In this document: one piece after another, positions 50,389 through 58,233 of the stretch
How the letters are laid out: each line of letters opens with the position of its first letter
Position numbering within the stretch: position 1 is the first letter of the stretch
Source: Acidobacteria bacterium RIFCSPLOWO2_12_FULL_68_19
GTDB lineage: Bacteria > Acidobacteriota > Vicinamibacteria > Vicinamibacterales > UBA2999
Reading direction: 5' to 3'
Assembly: GCA_001767525.1 (NCBI GenBank)
Contig: MELF01000020.1
Location: forward strand, 75,417-139,416
Length of the DNA: 64,000 bases
Position numbers and translations under genes: made by a program
Notes under the pieces: generated by a model
The model's input: only the letters and a program-made list of their open reading frames with translations
The model's database searches: none
What the model was told of the DNA's origin: nothing

Positions 50389-52344
50389 TCAGATTCCAAA
50401 CGTGTCCGGGTCCCAGCGGAGTCCGAGCTCCGAAGGCGGCCCCATGTAGCCGAGCAGCGCCGAGGCGGCCACGACGGCCGGACTCGCCAGGTAGCCTTCG
50501 CCCCCGACGCCCATCCGGTTCTGCCAGTTCCGATTGAACGACGTGATGGCACGCTCGCCTGCCCCGAGCGCGTCGGGGCCCTGGCCGAAGCACGGACCGC
50601 ACCACGACTGGCGGATCTCGCCGCCAACCGAGCGAATCACCCCGGCGACCGACTCGCCGCCCAGCCGCGGGTCGGGGCGCTCGATCCGCCGCGCCACGCC
50701 GCCGGATCCGGGAAAGACGAGGAGCGGCCGCTCGGCGCGTTCCGCGCCGCTCCGGCGTGCATGGAAGAGGACGAGCGCCGCCTGGAGCAGGTCGTCGTAG
50801 CTGCCGTTGGTGCACGAGCCGATGAGCGCCTTGTCGAAGCGGAGGCGCTCGCCCGCGACTTCCACGGCCGGATATGCGTTGCCGGGGCTGAACGGCCTCG
50901 CAATCATCGGCGCCACATCGTCGAGCGGCAGCTCCTCGTCGATCGCATACCGCGCGGCCTCGCCCGGTGCAGCGCCTGGATGCGGAAACGCGGCGATCCC
51001 TTTCGCCGCGTACCACGCGGAGGTGACCTCGTCGGCGGCGAAGATGCCGTTCATCGCCTCGGCTTCCGCCATCATGTTCGCGATCGTGTTGCGGTACGCA
51101 ATGGGCAGCTGGCGGCCGGCATCGACGAACTCGACCGACATGCCTTGCGCCTGCCGTGCGCCCCAGCGGCGCAGCAGCTCGAGCACGATGTCCTTCCCGC
51201 TCACCCACGGCTGCAGCGCGCCGCGAAAGACGACGCGGCGCGCCTGCGGCAGCGTGACGTACACGTAGCCGGTCGCCCACCCGAACCCGACCGTCGTGGA
51301 GCCGACGCCGATGCCGACGGCGCCGTAGGCGCCGTAGGCACGGCTGTGCGAATCGGCGCCGGCGATGAACTGGCCCGGAAGGACGAGGCCCTGCTCGGGG
51401 AAGTAGAAGTGGAAGATGCCGTCGCCGGGCGTCGCATAGAACGGCTTCTCCATCCCGTGCTGCCGGGCGAACGCCCGTCCAATCGCGGTCTGCCGCTCGT
51501 CGTCGTCGCGGCCCGTGAAGACGAAGTGATCGTTGGCGATGGCCGCGCGGCGCGGCCGGATCGTGCCCCCGCCCGTAATCTGGTTGAACGTGTGGATGGC
51601 AAACGGCGCCGTCCCGTCGGAGGCGGGCAGCAGGTCCGCGTACACCGACAGCGTCTCGCCCGGCGCGACGCGGCGGGTTCTGTCGACCCGGTGCGCCCAG
51701 ACGATCTGCTCGGTGGACGTCATCGTGCGGGCGAGCCGTTCGTCCGGCCACTCGACCGCCGGCTGCCGCCCCACCGATTCGCGGAACTCGCGGCGGCCGA
51801 CCGCGATGATGCCGCCGCTCCGGCGGATGTCCTCCTCTTTCGGCGTGAGCGGGAGCGGGTCGTAGGCCTTCCCCTGCGTGACGTTCTCGAGCCGGCGCGT
51901 GTCCGGGTCGAACGCGAACTCGTCGCCGTCCTGCGCGTCGGCCACCGCGTCCGGGCTCTGGACGACGTGCAAGCCGAGGTTGAGCGCGTTGCGCCGGAAG
52001 ATGTCGCCCATGGCGCGGCCGCAGACGACGACGAGATCGAGGCCGGCTTCCTCGGCGATCCCCTTCAGCCCCGCCGGGCTCATCTCGCGGGACGAGCCGA
52101 TGGCGAACCGGTCGCCGGCAACGACGAACGTCTCGCCGCGATGGACCCGGTCGCGGAAGTCGGGCATCAGATAGCGGAACGTACCGGCCTTCCAGCGTTG
52201 GTCGAGCGTCTCGAGGCTTTCAGACACGCAGTCGGCGGCGGGCGTGATCTGGTCGGTGTCGATCGCGTCGCGCTTGCGGCGGTCTCCGGCGTCTCCCCGT
52301 CCCGGGTCCCAGAAGATGAGCGCTCGACCGTGGATTCGGCGCAT
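50389..52344 (-). CDS. aconitase-superfamily hydro-lyase, swivel domain fused ahead of catalytic domain
   Basis: A 651-residue single-chain protein combining LeuD-like and LeuC-like parts in reversed order. Residues about 1-190 are the swivel domain (IDTDQITPAAD, FAIGSSREMSPAGLKGI, GDIFRRNALNLGL). Residues about 205-650 are the LeuC-like catalytic domain: PGETLSVYADLLPASDGTAP, GDGIFHFYFPEQGLVLPG and GADSHSRAYGAYGAVGIGVG. The 4Fe-4S Cys are in IGSCTNGSYDDL and WCGPCFGQG. ATG 52344 is chosen because it starts the swivel domain. The substrate is unknown: isopropylmalate, homocitrate or another 2-hydroxyacid are possible. There are no leucine genes nearby. Confidence 0.85.
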   Translation of the reverse strand: MRRIHGRALIFWDPGRGDAGDRRKRDAIDTDQITPAADCVSESLETLDQRWKAGTFRYLMPDFRDRVHRGETFVVAGDRFAIGSSREMSPAGLKGIAEEAGLDLVVVCGRAMGDIFRRNALNLGLHVVQSPDAVADAQDGDEFAFDPDTRRLENVTQGKAYDPLPLTPKEEDIRRSGGIIAVGRREFRESVGRQPAVEWPDERLARTMTSTEQIVWAHRVDRTRRVAPGETLSVYADLLPASDGTAPFAIHTFNQITGGGTIRPRRAAIANDHFVFTGRDDDERQTAIGRAFARQHGMEKPFYATPGDGIFHFYFPEQGLVLPGQFIAGADSHSRAYGAYGAVGIGVGSTTVGFGWATGYVYVTLPQARRVVFRGALQPWVSGKDIVLELLRRWGARQAQGMSVEFVDAGRQLPIAYRNTIANMMAEAEAMNGIFAADEVTSAWYAAKGIAAFPHPGAAPGEAARYAIDEELPLDDVAPMIARPFSPGNAYPAVEVAGERLRFDKALIGSCTNGSYDDLLQAALVLFHARRSGAERAERPLLVFPGSGGVARRIERPDPRLGGESVAGVIRSVGGEIRQSWCGPCFGQGPDALGAGERAITSFNRNWQNRMGVGGEGYLASPAVVAASALLGYMGPPSELGLRWDPDTFGI

Positions 52345-52429
52345 CCCTGGGACGATAGTACGGCATTCGTTCAGCAGCGGTTCAGGTCGACGACTCGGAG
52401 GCCGGGAGCGAGGAGATCGTTCGCATCGT

Positions 52430-52684
52430 TCAGGCCAGGATCCACCAGAGGAAGAACGCAATCGCCGCCAGCGCCGGCGCCATCACCAGCGGATAGGCGA
52501 CGACCGACGCCGCCAGCAGGATCGTCACGGTCACGACGAACGCCAGCGGCCCGAGCGGCCAGAGCAGCGACAGGACGACCCGCTCGAGCGGCCGCGCATC
52601 GCTCACCAGCAGACCGCACACGACTCCAGCGACATACAAAATCGTGATCGCCAATGGCAGGTCCACAGCAGTCACGCGCTGCAT
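52430..52684 (-). CDS. small membrane protein of unknown function
   Basis: An 84-residue protein with three hydrophobic segments (about 8-27, 37-56 and 58-82), starting MQRVTAVDLPLAITILY after AGG at a short spacing. I do not recognise the family. It lies 85 bases upstream of the aconitase-like gene in the same direction. Confidence 0.6.
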   Translation of the reverse strand: MQRVTAVDLPLAITILYVAGVVCGLLVSDARPLERVVLSLLWPLGPLAFVVTVTILLAASVVAYPLVMAPALAAIAFFLWWILA

Positions 52685-52745
52685 CTTACCTGCTACACTC
52701 TCGAATTCGCCGATCGTAATCGTTCGTTTCGAATTTGTTCAACAC

Positions 52746-52775
52746 GTCCGATTCGGTACTGTCCGATTCGGTACC
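52746..52775 (+). repeat. 15-bp direct repeat in TonB-receptor promoter region
   Basis: GTCCGATTCGGTAC occurs twice, one base apart (52746-52759 and 52761-52774). TTGTTC (52735-52740) and TACTGT (52757-52762, spanning the repeat junction) are 16 bases apart and could be the promoter, which would put the repeats over its -10 region. Confidence 0.7.
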
Positions 52776-52791
52776 CCATTGGAGATCCCCG

Positions 52792-55725
52792 ATGACTTCG
52801 ATCGCGAGACTCGTCCTCGCGTATGCGCTGAGCGTCGCCGCACTGCCCGCGGCCGCCCAGCAGAGCGCCGGCAACATAGCCGGACGCGTGACCGACGATC
52901 AGAACGAGGGCATTCCCGGCGCGATCGTCACCGCGCGCAATCCCGACACCGGGTTCGCGCGCACGGTCGCGACCGATGAGAGCGGACTCTACGTCCTGGC
53001 CGCGCTCCCGGTCGGCGCCTACGACGTGAACGCCGAGCGCGCGACCCTCGCTCGCTTCGAGCGCCAGGGCGTCGTCGTCAACATCGCCCGCACGACGGAT
53101 CTCGATATCGTGCTGCGCGTAGCGGGCCTCGCCGAGACCGTCACGGTCGTCGCGGAGGCGCCCGTCGTGTCCCTCACCTCATCGACGGTCGGACAGGTCG
53201 TCGAGACGACGCGCATCGAGAGCCTGCCGCTCAACGGGCGCCAGTTCGCCAACCTGGCGGCGACGGTTCCCGGAGTCGGCCTGGGTTTTCACTCGGATCA
53301 GAGCAAGAGCGCCCAGTACAGTCCTCAGATCAGCGGCGGCAACGGGAGGAACGTCAACTACGTCGTCGACGGCGGCGACAACAGCGACGACACCACCGGC
53401 GGCCTGCTCCAGCTCTTTCCGCTCGAAGCGATCCAGGAATTCCACGTGATGACGCAGCGCTTCGATGCCGAGTACAGCCGAGGGGCCGCTGTCATCAACG
53501 TGGTGACCAGGAGCGGCACCAACGACCTGGCGGGCAGCTGGTTCACGCTGCTCCGCGACGACGGCCTCAACGCGCGCACCTTCAGCGAGGGGATCAATCG
53601 GATCGACAAGCAGGACTACCGCCGCTACCAGTTCGGCGGCAGCCTTGGCGGGCCGGTGGTCGAGAACCGCGTCCATTTCTTCGCCGCCTACGAACGGACG
53701 CAGCAGGACACGACGCAGGTCGTGAACACGCTCGGCCTCTTTCCCACCGGCGACGGCACTTTCGGCGTGCCGTTCCGAGAGAACCTCGTGACGACGAAGA
53801 TCACCGTCACGGCGACGTCGGCGCACTATCTCGCGCTGCGTTACGGGCGCGACTGGAACGCGCAGCCCGTGGGAGCGGGATTGCGCGCGGCGCGGTCGTC
53901 GTGGGCCACGAGCGCCAACACGTTCGACTCGGTCAACGGGAACCACACCTGGGTGGTCCGCGGGACGACGCTGAACGAGTTCGTCTTTCAGTACTCGAAT
54001 TTCGTCAACGACATCCCCGACACCGGGGCCGGACCGCACCTCCGCTTCCCGAACGGCGTGACCGCCGGCACGAGTCCGCTGGCGAACCAGGGGGTCGAAC
54101 AGACGAAATGGCAGCTGCGGGACGACTTCTCCTGGACGACGACCGCCCTGGGCGGACTCGGCCATCAGTTCAAGGCCGGCGTGAACTGGATCCACGAGCC
54201 GCGCCTGTTCGTCAAGGTGGGCCAGGGGACGAGCGGCATCTTCACGCTGGGCGCCAACAGCGTGAGCGGCCCTGTCACGTCGATTCTCGTGATCGGCGGC
54301 AACACCGAATTCAACGTGCCGATCGATTCGTCCTCGCTGTTCCTCCAGGACGACTGGCGCGCCAGCGATCGGCTGACGCTGAATCTCGGCGTGCGCTGGG
54401 ACTACGTGGACGGCATTCCGTTCGATCAGAGCCGCAACGCGAACTTCCAGGCGCTGCAGGCGGCGGGGCGCGCCGGCCGGTTCACCGGAACCGCCCTCGA
54501 GGACTTCGGCGAGGAGCCGCGGGGCGATACCGACAACATCCAGCCGCGCCTCGGATTCGTGTACGACGTGCGCGGGAACGGGCGGGAGATCGTCCGCGGC
54601 GGCTGGGGCATCTACACCGACTTCGGCTACACGAACTCGAACGTGCTGACCGCGGCGATCGACGCGGTGGGCGGCGCCGGGCCGGTCTTCGTCGCAAGCG
54701 CGCCCGCCGGCCTCCGGTGGCCGCCGAACGGTCCCTTCTTCCGGGTGGGCGATCCGCTGTCGACGATTGCGGCGCTCAACCAGGTGAACCCGGACGCGCC
54801 GCCGCTGGCCGGGGAGGTGGTGTCGCCCCGCCTCGAGCAGCCGTTCACGTATCAGACGAGCCTCGGCTGGGCGCGGGAGCTGGATCCGGCCACCTCGGTG
54901 AGCGTCGACTACGTGCGCGTTGACGGACGTGACCTCAACCTCCGGCTGCGGCCGAACGCGCTTGTCGGCGGCCGCCGCTTCCTCGGGGATCTGACGATCC
55001 AGCCGAACTCGATCGGCTTCCGAACGGCCCTCAGCAAGGGCTCGAGCCGCTACGACGCGCTCATCGTCGCGGGGCGCCGCCGACTGCGAGGCGGGCTCGA
55101 CTTCAACGCGTCCTACACGCTGGGGAAAGCGACGAGCGACGTCGGCACCGCGTACGACGAGATCGTCCAGAACCTGGTGCAGGACGTGACCAATCCGTTC
55201 GCACCGGTGCAGGACGGCCCATCCACCCGGACCGACGCGCGCCACCGCATCACCGCGAGCGCCATCATCGATGCGCCGTGGGGCTTCCGCGTATCCCCGA
55301 TCTTCCTGTACCGCTCGGCGCTGCCGGTGCATACCTTCGAAGGCGTCGACCTCAACCGCGACGGCAACGTGAACGACAAGACCGGGCGGGCCTACAGGTT
55401 CGCCGGCCTCGACGAGGACGGCACGGCGAAGGTCGAGGACGCCGGCGCGTGCGAGACGGTCAACTGCAGCCGGCGGGCGCCGTTCTCGCAGCTGAATCTC
55501 CGCGTCAGCCGGGCGTTCCCGCTGTGGGGCCGCGTCCGGCTCGAGGCGATTTCAGAGGTGTTCAACCTCTTCAACGCCCGCAATCCGTCCATCCCGCTCA
55601 CGACCCAGCGGCTTTCCGCCACCGGCGCGCCGCTCTCGTCGTTCATGCAGCCGACCGCGTTCGCCGGCGACTTCCAGCAGGGGGAACAGCGCGTCGGCCA
55701 GATTGGGTTCCGGTTGACGTTTTGA
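52792..55725 (+). CDS. TonB-dependent receptor with N-terminal carboxypeptidase-regulatory domain
   Basis: A 977-residue outer-membrane receptor. The ATG at 52792 follows GGAG by 7 bases; the signal peptide ends PAAAQ. Residues about 23-105 are the CarboxypepD_reg-like domain (GNIAGRVTDDQNEGIPGAIV). The plug domain (about 115-250) has ESLPLNGRQFANLAATVPGV and NYVVDGGDNSDDTTGG. The barrel ends with a C-terminal Phe (QIGFRLTF). This OmpA/CarboA-type architecture is expanded in Acidobacteriota, often for oligosaccharide or peptide uptake; the ligand is unknown. No SusD-like partner is adjacent. Confidence 0.92.
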   Translation: MTSIARLVLAYALSVAALPAAAQQSAGNIAGRVTDDQNEGIPGAIVTARNPDTGFARTVATDESGLYVLAALPVGAYDVNAERATLARFERQGVVVNIARTTDLDIVLRVAGLAETVTVVAEAPVVSLTSSTVGQVVETTRIESLPLNGRQFANLAATVPGVGLGFHSDQSKSAQYSPQISGGNGRNVNYVVDGGDNSDDTTGGLLQLFPLEAIQEFHVMTQRFDAEYSRGAAVINVVTRSGTNDLAGSWFTLLRDDGLNARTFSEGINRIDKQDYRRYQFGGSLGGPVVENRVHFFAAYERTQQDTTQVVNTLGLFPTGDGTFGVPFRENLVTTKITVTATSAHYLALRYGRDWNAQPVGAGLRAARSSWATSANTFDSVNGNHTWVVRGTTLNEFVFQYSNFVNDIPDTGAGPHLRFPNGVTAGTSPLANQGVEQTKWQLRDDFSWTTTALGGLGHQFKAGVNWIHEPRLFVKVGQGTSGIFTLGANSVSGPVTSILVIGGNTEFNVPIDSSSLFLQDDWRASDRLTLNLGVRWDYVDGIPFDQSRNANFQALQAAGRAGRFTGTALEDFGEEPRGDTDNIQPRLGFVYDVRGNGREIVRGGWGIYTDFGYTNSNVLTAAIDAVGGAGPVFVASAPAGLRWPPNGPFFRVGDPLSTIAALNQVNPDAPPLAGEVVSPRLEQPFTYQTSLGWARELDPATSVSVDYVRVDGRDLNLRLRPNALVGGRRFLGDLTIQPNSIGFRTALSKGSSRYDALIVAGRRRLRGGLDFNASYTLGKATSDVGTAYDEIVQNLVQDVTNPFAPVQDGPSTRTDARHRITASAIIDAPWGFRVSPIFLYRSALPVHTFEGVDLNRDGNVNDKTGRAYRFAGLDEDGTAKVEDAGACETVNCSRRAPFSQLNLRVSRAFPLWGRVRLEAISEVFNLFNARNPSIPLTTQRLSATGAPLSSFMQPTAFAGDFQQGEQRVGQIGFRLTF

Positions 55726-55827
55726 CGAGCGACGCGCACCGCCGTTTCTTCTCGCCCGGGTTCTTCCGCGCGTCGGCCTGATCGCACCGACCGACGTCAG
55801 TAGAATTGCACCGACAAGGAGTGGTCG

Positions 55828-56790
55828 ATGAGAGCCATCGTCGTTCGTGAGTGGGGACCGCCCGACGTCATGAAGCTCGAAGAGGCGCCGATCCCATCGC
55901 CAGGGCCCGGCCAGGTGCTCGCCCGCCTGAGAGCGGTCGGCGTGAACCCCGTCGAGACCTACGTCCGCGCCGGCACCTACGTGCGCAAGCCCAGTCTGCC
56001 GTACACACCGGGCGGCGACGCCGCGGGGGTCGTCGGCGCGATCGGCGCGGGCGTCACGGGCGTGGAAGTGGGGGATCGCGTCTACACGCACGGCACGCTG
56101 ACCGGCGCCTATGCCGAGGCCGCGCTGTGCGAGGCGGCCCAGATTCATCCGCTGCCCGGGCGGGTCTCCTTCGCGCAAGGCGCCGCGCTCGGCACGCCCT
56201 ACAGCACCGCGTGGCGCGCGCTCTTCATCCAGGCGCACGCGCGTCCGGCGGAAACCGTGCTCGTGCACGGCGCGAGCGGCGGCGTCGGCACCGCCTGCGT
56301 CCAGCTCGCCCGGGCGGCCGGCCTGCGGGTCATTGGCACCGCCGGCACCGAGAAAGGGATGCAGCTCGTCGGCGAGCAGGGCGCCCACGACGTCCTGAAC
56401 CACCGCGATCCGGAGTACCTGACGCGGATCGGCCCGCTGACCGGCGGACGCGGGGTCGATCTGGTCGTCGAAATGCTCGCCAACGTGAACCTCGATCGCG
56501 ATCTGGATCTGCTCGCGCCGCGGGGACGGGTGATCGTGGTGGGCAACCGCGGGCGGGTGGAGATCGACCCACGGAAGATCATGAGCAGGGACGCGGCGAT
56601 CCTCGCGATGACGATGTTCAACGCGACGCCGGAGGAATACCGGGTGATCCACGCCGCGCTCGCGCCCGGGCTGGAGAACGGCACGCTCGTGCCCGTGGTT
56701 GGACGCGAACTGCCGCTCGCCTCGGCGCCCCAGGCGCACACGGCGGTGCTCGAGCCGGGCGCCTACGGGAAGATTGTGCTGGTTCCGTAG
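55828..56790 (+). CDS. zinc-independent quinone oxidoreductase-like MDR protein
   Basis: A 320-residue NADPH:quinone reductase-type member of the medium-chain dehydrogenase family. AAGGAG lies 6 bases before the ATG, and a TAGAAT -10 is at 55801-55806. GVNPVETYVRAGTY near residue 38 and YTPGGDAAGVVGAIG near residue 58 match QOR. VLVHGASGGVGTACVQLARA near residue 147 is the NADPH Rossmann turn. The catalytic zinc ligands of alcohol dehydrogenases are absent. Likely cytoplasmic quinone or enone reduction. Confidence 0.9.
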   Translation: MRAIVVREWGPPDVMKLEEAPIPSPGPGQVLARLRAVGVNPVETYVRAGTYVRKPSLPYTPGGDAAGVVGAIGAGVTGVEVGDRVYTHGTLTGAYAEAALCEAAQIHPLPGRVSFAQGAALGTPYSTAWRALFIQAHARPAETVLVHGASGGVGTACVQLARAAGLRVIGTAGTEKGMQLVGEQGAHDVLNHRDPEYLTRIGPLTGGRGVDLVVEMLANVNLDRDLDLLAPRGRVIVVGNRGRVEIDPRKIMSRDAAILAMTMFNATPEEYRVIHAALAPGLENGTLVPVVGRELPLASAPQAHTAVLEPGAYGKIVLVP

Positions 56791-56841
56791 GGCCGGCGGG
56801 CGGCTCGGCAGCCAGGTTGCCGGGGCATCCGCCGCTGCCAG

Positions 56842-57879
56842 CTACCGCGTCGCGCGCTCGAGCTCTTCGTCGATGATGCCGGCGAACGTCTCGAAGGGGT
56901 GCGCGCCGTTCAGCAATCGGCCGTTGATGAACACCGACGGCGTGGAGCCGATGCCCAGCGTGTTGCCGATCCCCATTTGCTCCTGCACCCGCTCGGCGTA
57001 CTTCGCCGTGTCGAGGCACGCATCGAACTTCGCCGCGTCGAGCCCCACTTCGGCGGCGTACTTCTTCAGGAACTCCGGCTGGAGCGCCTGCTGGTTGGCG
57101 AACAGCCGATCGTGGTACTCCCAGAACTTTCCCTGCTCGCGCGCGCACTGTCCGGCTTCCGCCGCCTTGAACGCCTGCGGGTGAATCGAGGTGAGCGGAA
57201 AGTCCTTCCAGACGATCCGCACGCGATCGCCGTACGCCTCGCGCACGCGCTTGAGCGTCGGCATCACCCGTTGACAGAAGGGGCACTGGAAATCCGAGAA
57301 CTCGATGAGCGTGACCGGCGCCTTCGCGCCGCCCACGACCGGGTCGTCGGGCGCGACCTCGACCTCGTAGCGCGGCGCGTCGAGCGCCACCTCGACTCTC
57401 GGCCCGGCCTTGCGCAGCTCGGCCACGAGGGCGCGATACGCGTTGCCGCGCTGCTCCTCCTCGAGGTACCGCCGGATGGCCGGGCTCATCGCGGCGAGCT
57501 GCCGGCCCTGCATCTGTGACTGGTTCTCCTGGTAGAACGCGACCACCTGGCCGTCGGTGACCGGCTGGACGCGGCGCGCGATCTCGGCCTCGGTGAACTT
57601 CTCCGCGTCGAGCCCCTTGGCCTTGGCCGCCTGCTCGATCAGCAGCTCGGCGACGATCGCGTCGAGCGCGTCGCGACGCCCTTGGTACATCTGCTGCACC
57701 GCCTGGGCCCGCTGCGCCGGCTGCGTCTGGCGCCACCGCTCGTCCACCTCGGTCAGCGTGACCGCGCGGTCGCCCACGCGCGCCGCCACACTCGATCCAG
57801 ACGACTCGGTGGTGCGCTGCTGGGCCGGGGTGGCACAGGCCAGCGCCAGGAGCACGGCGCAGGTGGCAAGAGCTCTCAT
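56842..57879 (-). CDS. exported SurA-N-like / DsbA-fold thiol oxidoreductase
   Basis: A 345-residue exported protein. The leader ends near residue 20, possibly with a weak lipobox (ALAC at 15). Residues about 33-145 resemble the SurA/PpiC N-terminal chaperone domain (ARVGDRAVTLTEVDERW, LDAIVAELLIEQAAKAKGL) without a rotamase domain. Residues about 170-345 are a DsbA-like thioredoxin fold with the active site FSDFQCPFCQRVMPTL near residue 210 and the cis-Pro loop GIGSTPSVFINGRLL. It probably oxidises or isomerises disulfides in exported proteins while holding them unfolded. A TATGAT -10 ends 7 bases before the ATG. Confidence 0.85.
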   Translation of the reverse strand: MRALATCAVLLALACATPAQQRTTESSGSSVAARVGDRAVTLTEVDERWRQTQPAQRAQAVQQMYQGRRDALDAIVAELLIEQAAKAKGLDAEKFTEAEIARRVQPVTDGQVVAFYQENQSQMQGRQLAAMSPAIRRYLEEEQRGNAYRALVAELRKAGPRVEVALDAPRYEVEVAPDDPVVGGAKAPVTLIEFSDFQCPFCQRVMPTLKRVREAYGDRVRIVWKDFPLTSIHPQAFKAAEAGQCAREQGKFWEYHDRLFANQQALQPEFLKKYAAEVGLDAAKFDACLDTAKYAERVQEQMGIGNTLGIGSTPSVFINGRLLNGAHPFETFAGIIDEELERATR

Positions 57880-57886
57880 GACCCGG

Positions 57887-57892
57887 ATCATA
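57887..57892 (-). promoter_or_regulatory. -10 element, probable leaderless start of the DsbA-like gene
   Basis: TATGAT on the minus strand ends 7 bases before the ATG at 57879. Confidence 0.5.
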
Positions 57893-57898
57893 CCAGCG

Positions 57899-58192
57899 TC
57901 ACAGAATGTGATAACGCCGAACGTCGGGCGGCGCTTCGACGAGCTCGCGCGCCTGCTCGATTGCGGCCTTGACGTGGGCCGTCGCCGCATGCTGCTCCAG
58001 GGCGCTCTCGTGTTCCCACCGCTCGACGAAACAGAAGTCGCGCGGATCCGCGGGATTGCACAGCAGATCGTACTGATAACAGCCGATCTCGCGCCGGCTC
58101 GGCGGGATGAGCGCCGACAGCACCGTCTTGAGCTCCTCTTCCTTGCCCGGCTTGGCGACGAACCGCGCGACGACGTGAACCGTTGCAGGCAT
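57899..58192 (-). CDS. antibiotic biosynthesis monooxygenase-domain protein
   Basis: A 97-residue dimeric ferredoxin-like-fold protein of the ABM/YgiN group: VHVVARFVAKPGKEEELKTVL at the N-terminus, ALIPPSRREIGCYQYDL, and FCFVERWEHESALEQHAAT with the conserved His. Relatives are quinol monooxygenases or heme-binding proteins; the substrate is unknown. It lies just upstream of the DsbA-like gene in the same direction, but that gene has its own -10 in between. Confidence 0.85.
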   Translation of the reverse strand: MPATVHVVARFVAKPGKEEELKTVLSALIPPSRREIGCYQYDLLCNPADPRDFCFVERWEHESALEQHAATAHVKAAIEQARELVEAPPDVRRYHIL

Positions 58193-58233
58193 ATATGCGA
58201 CTACCGGCTACCACCTACCGGCTACCACCGAAG

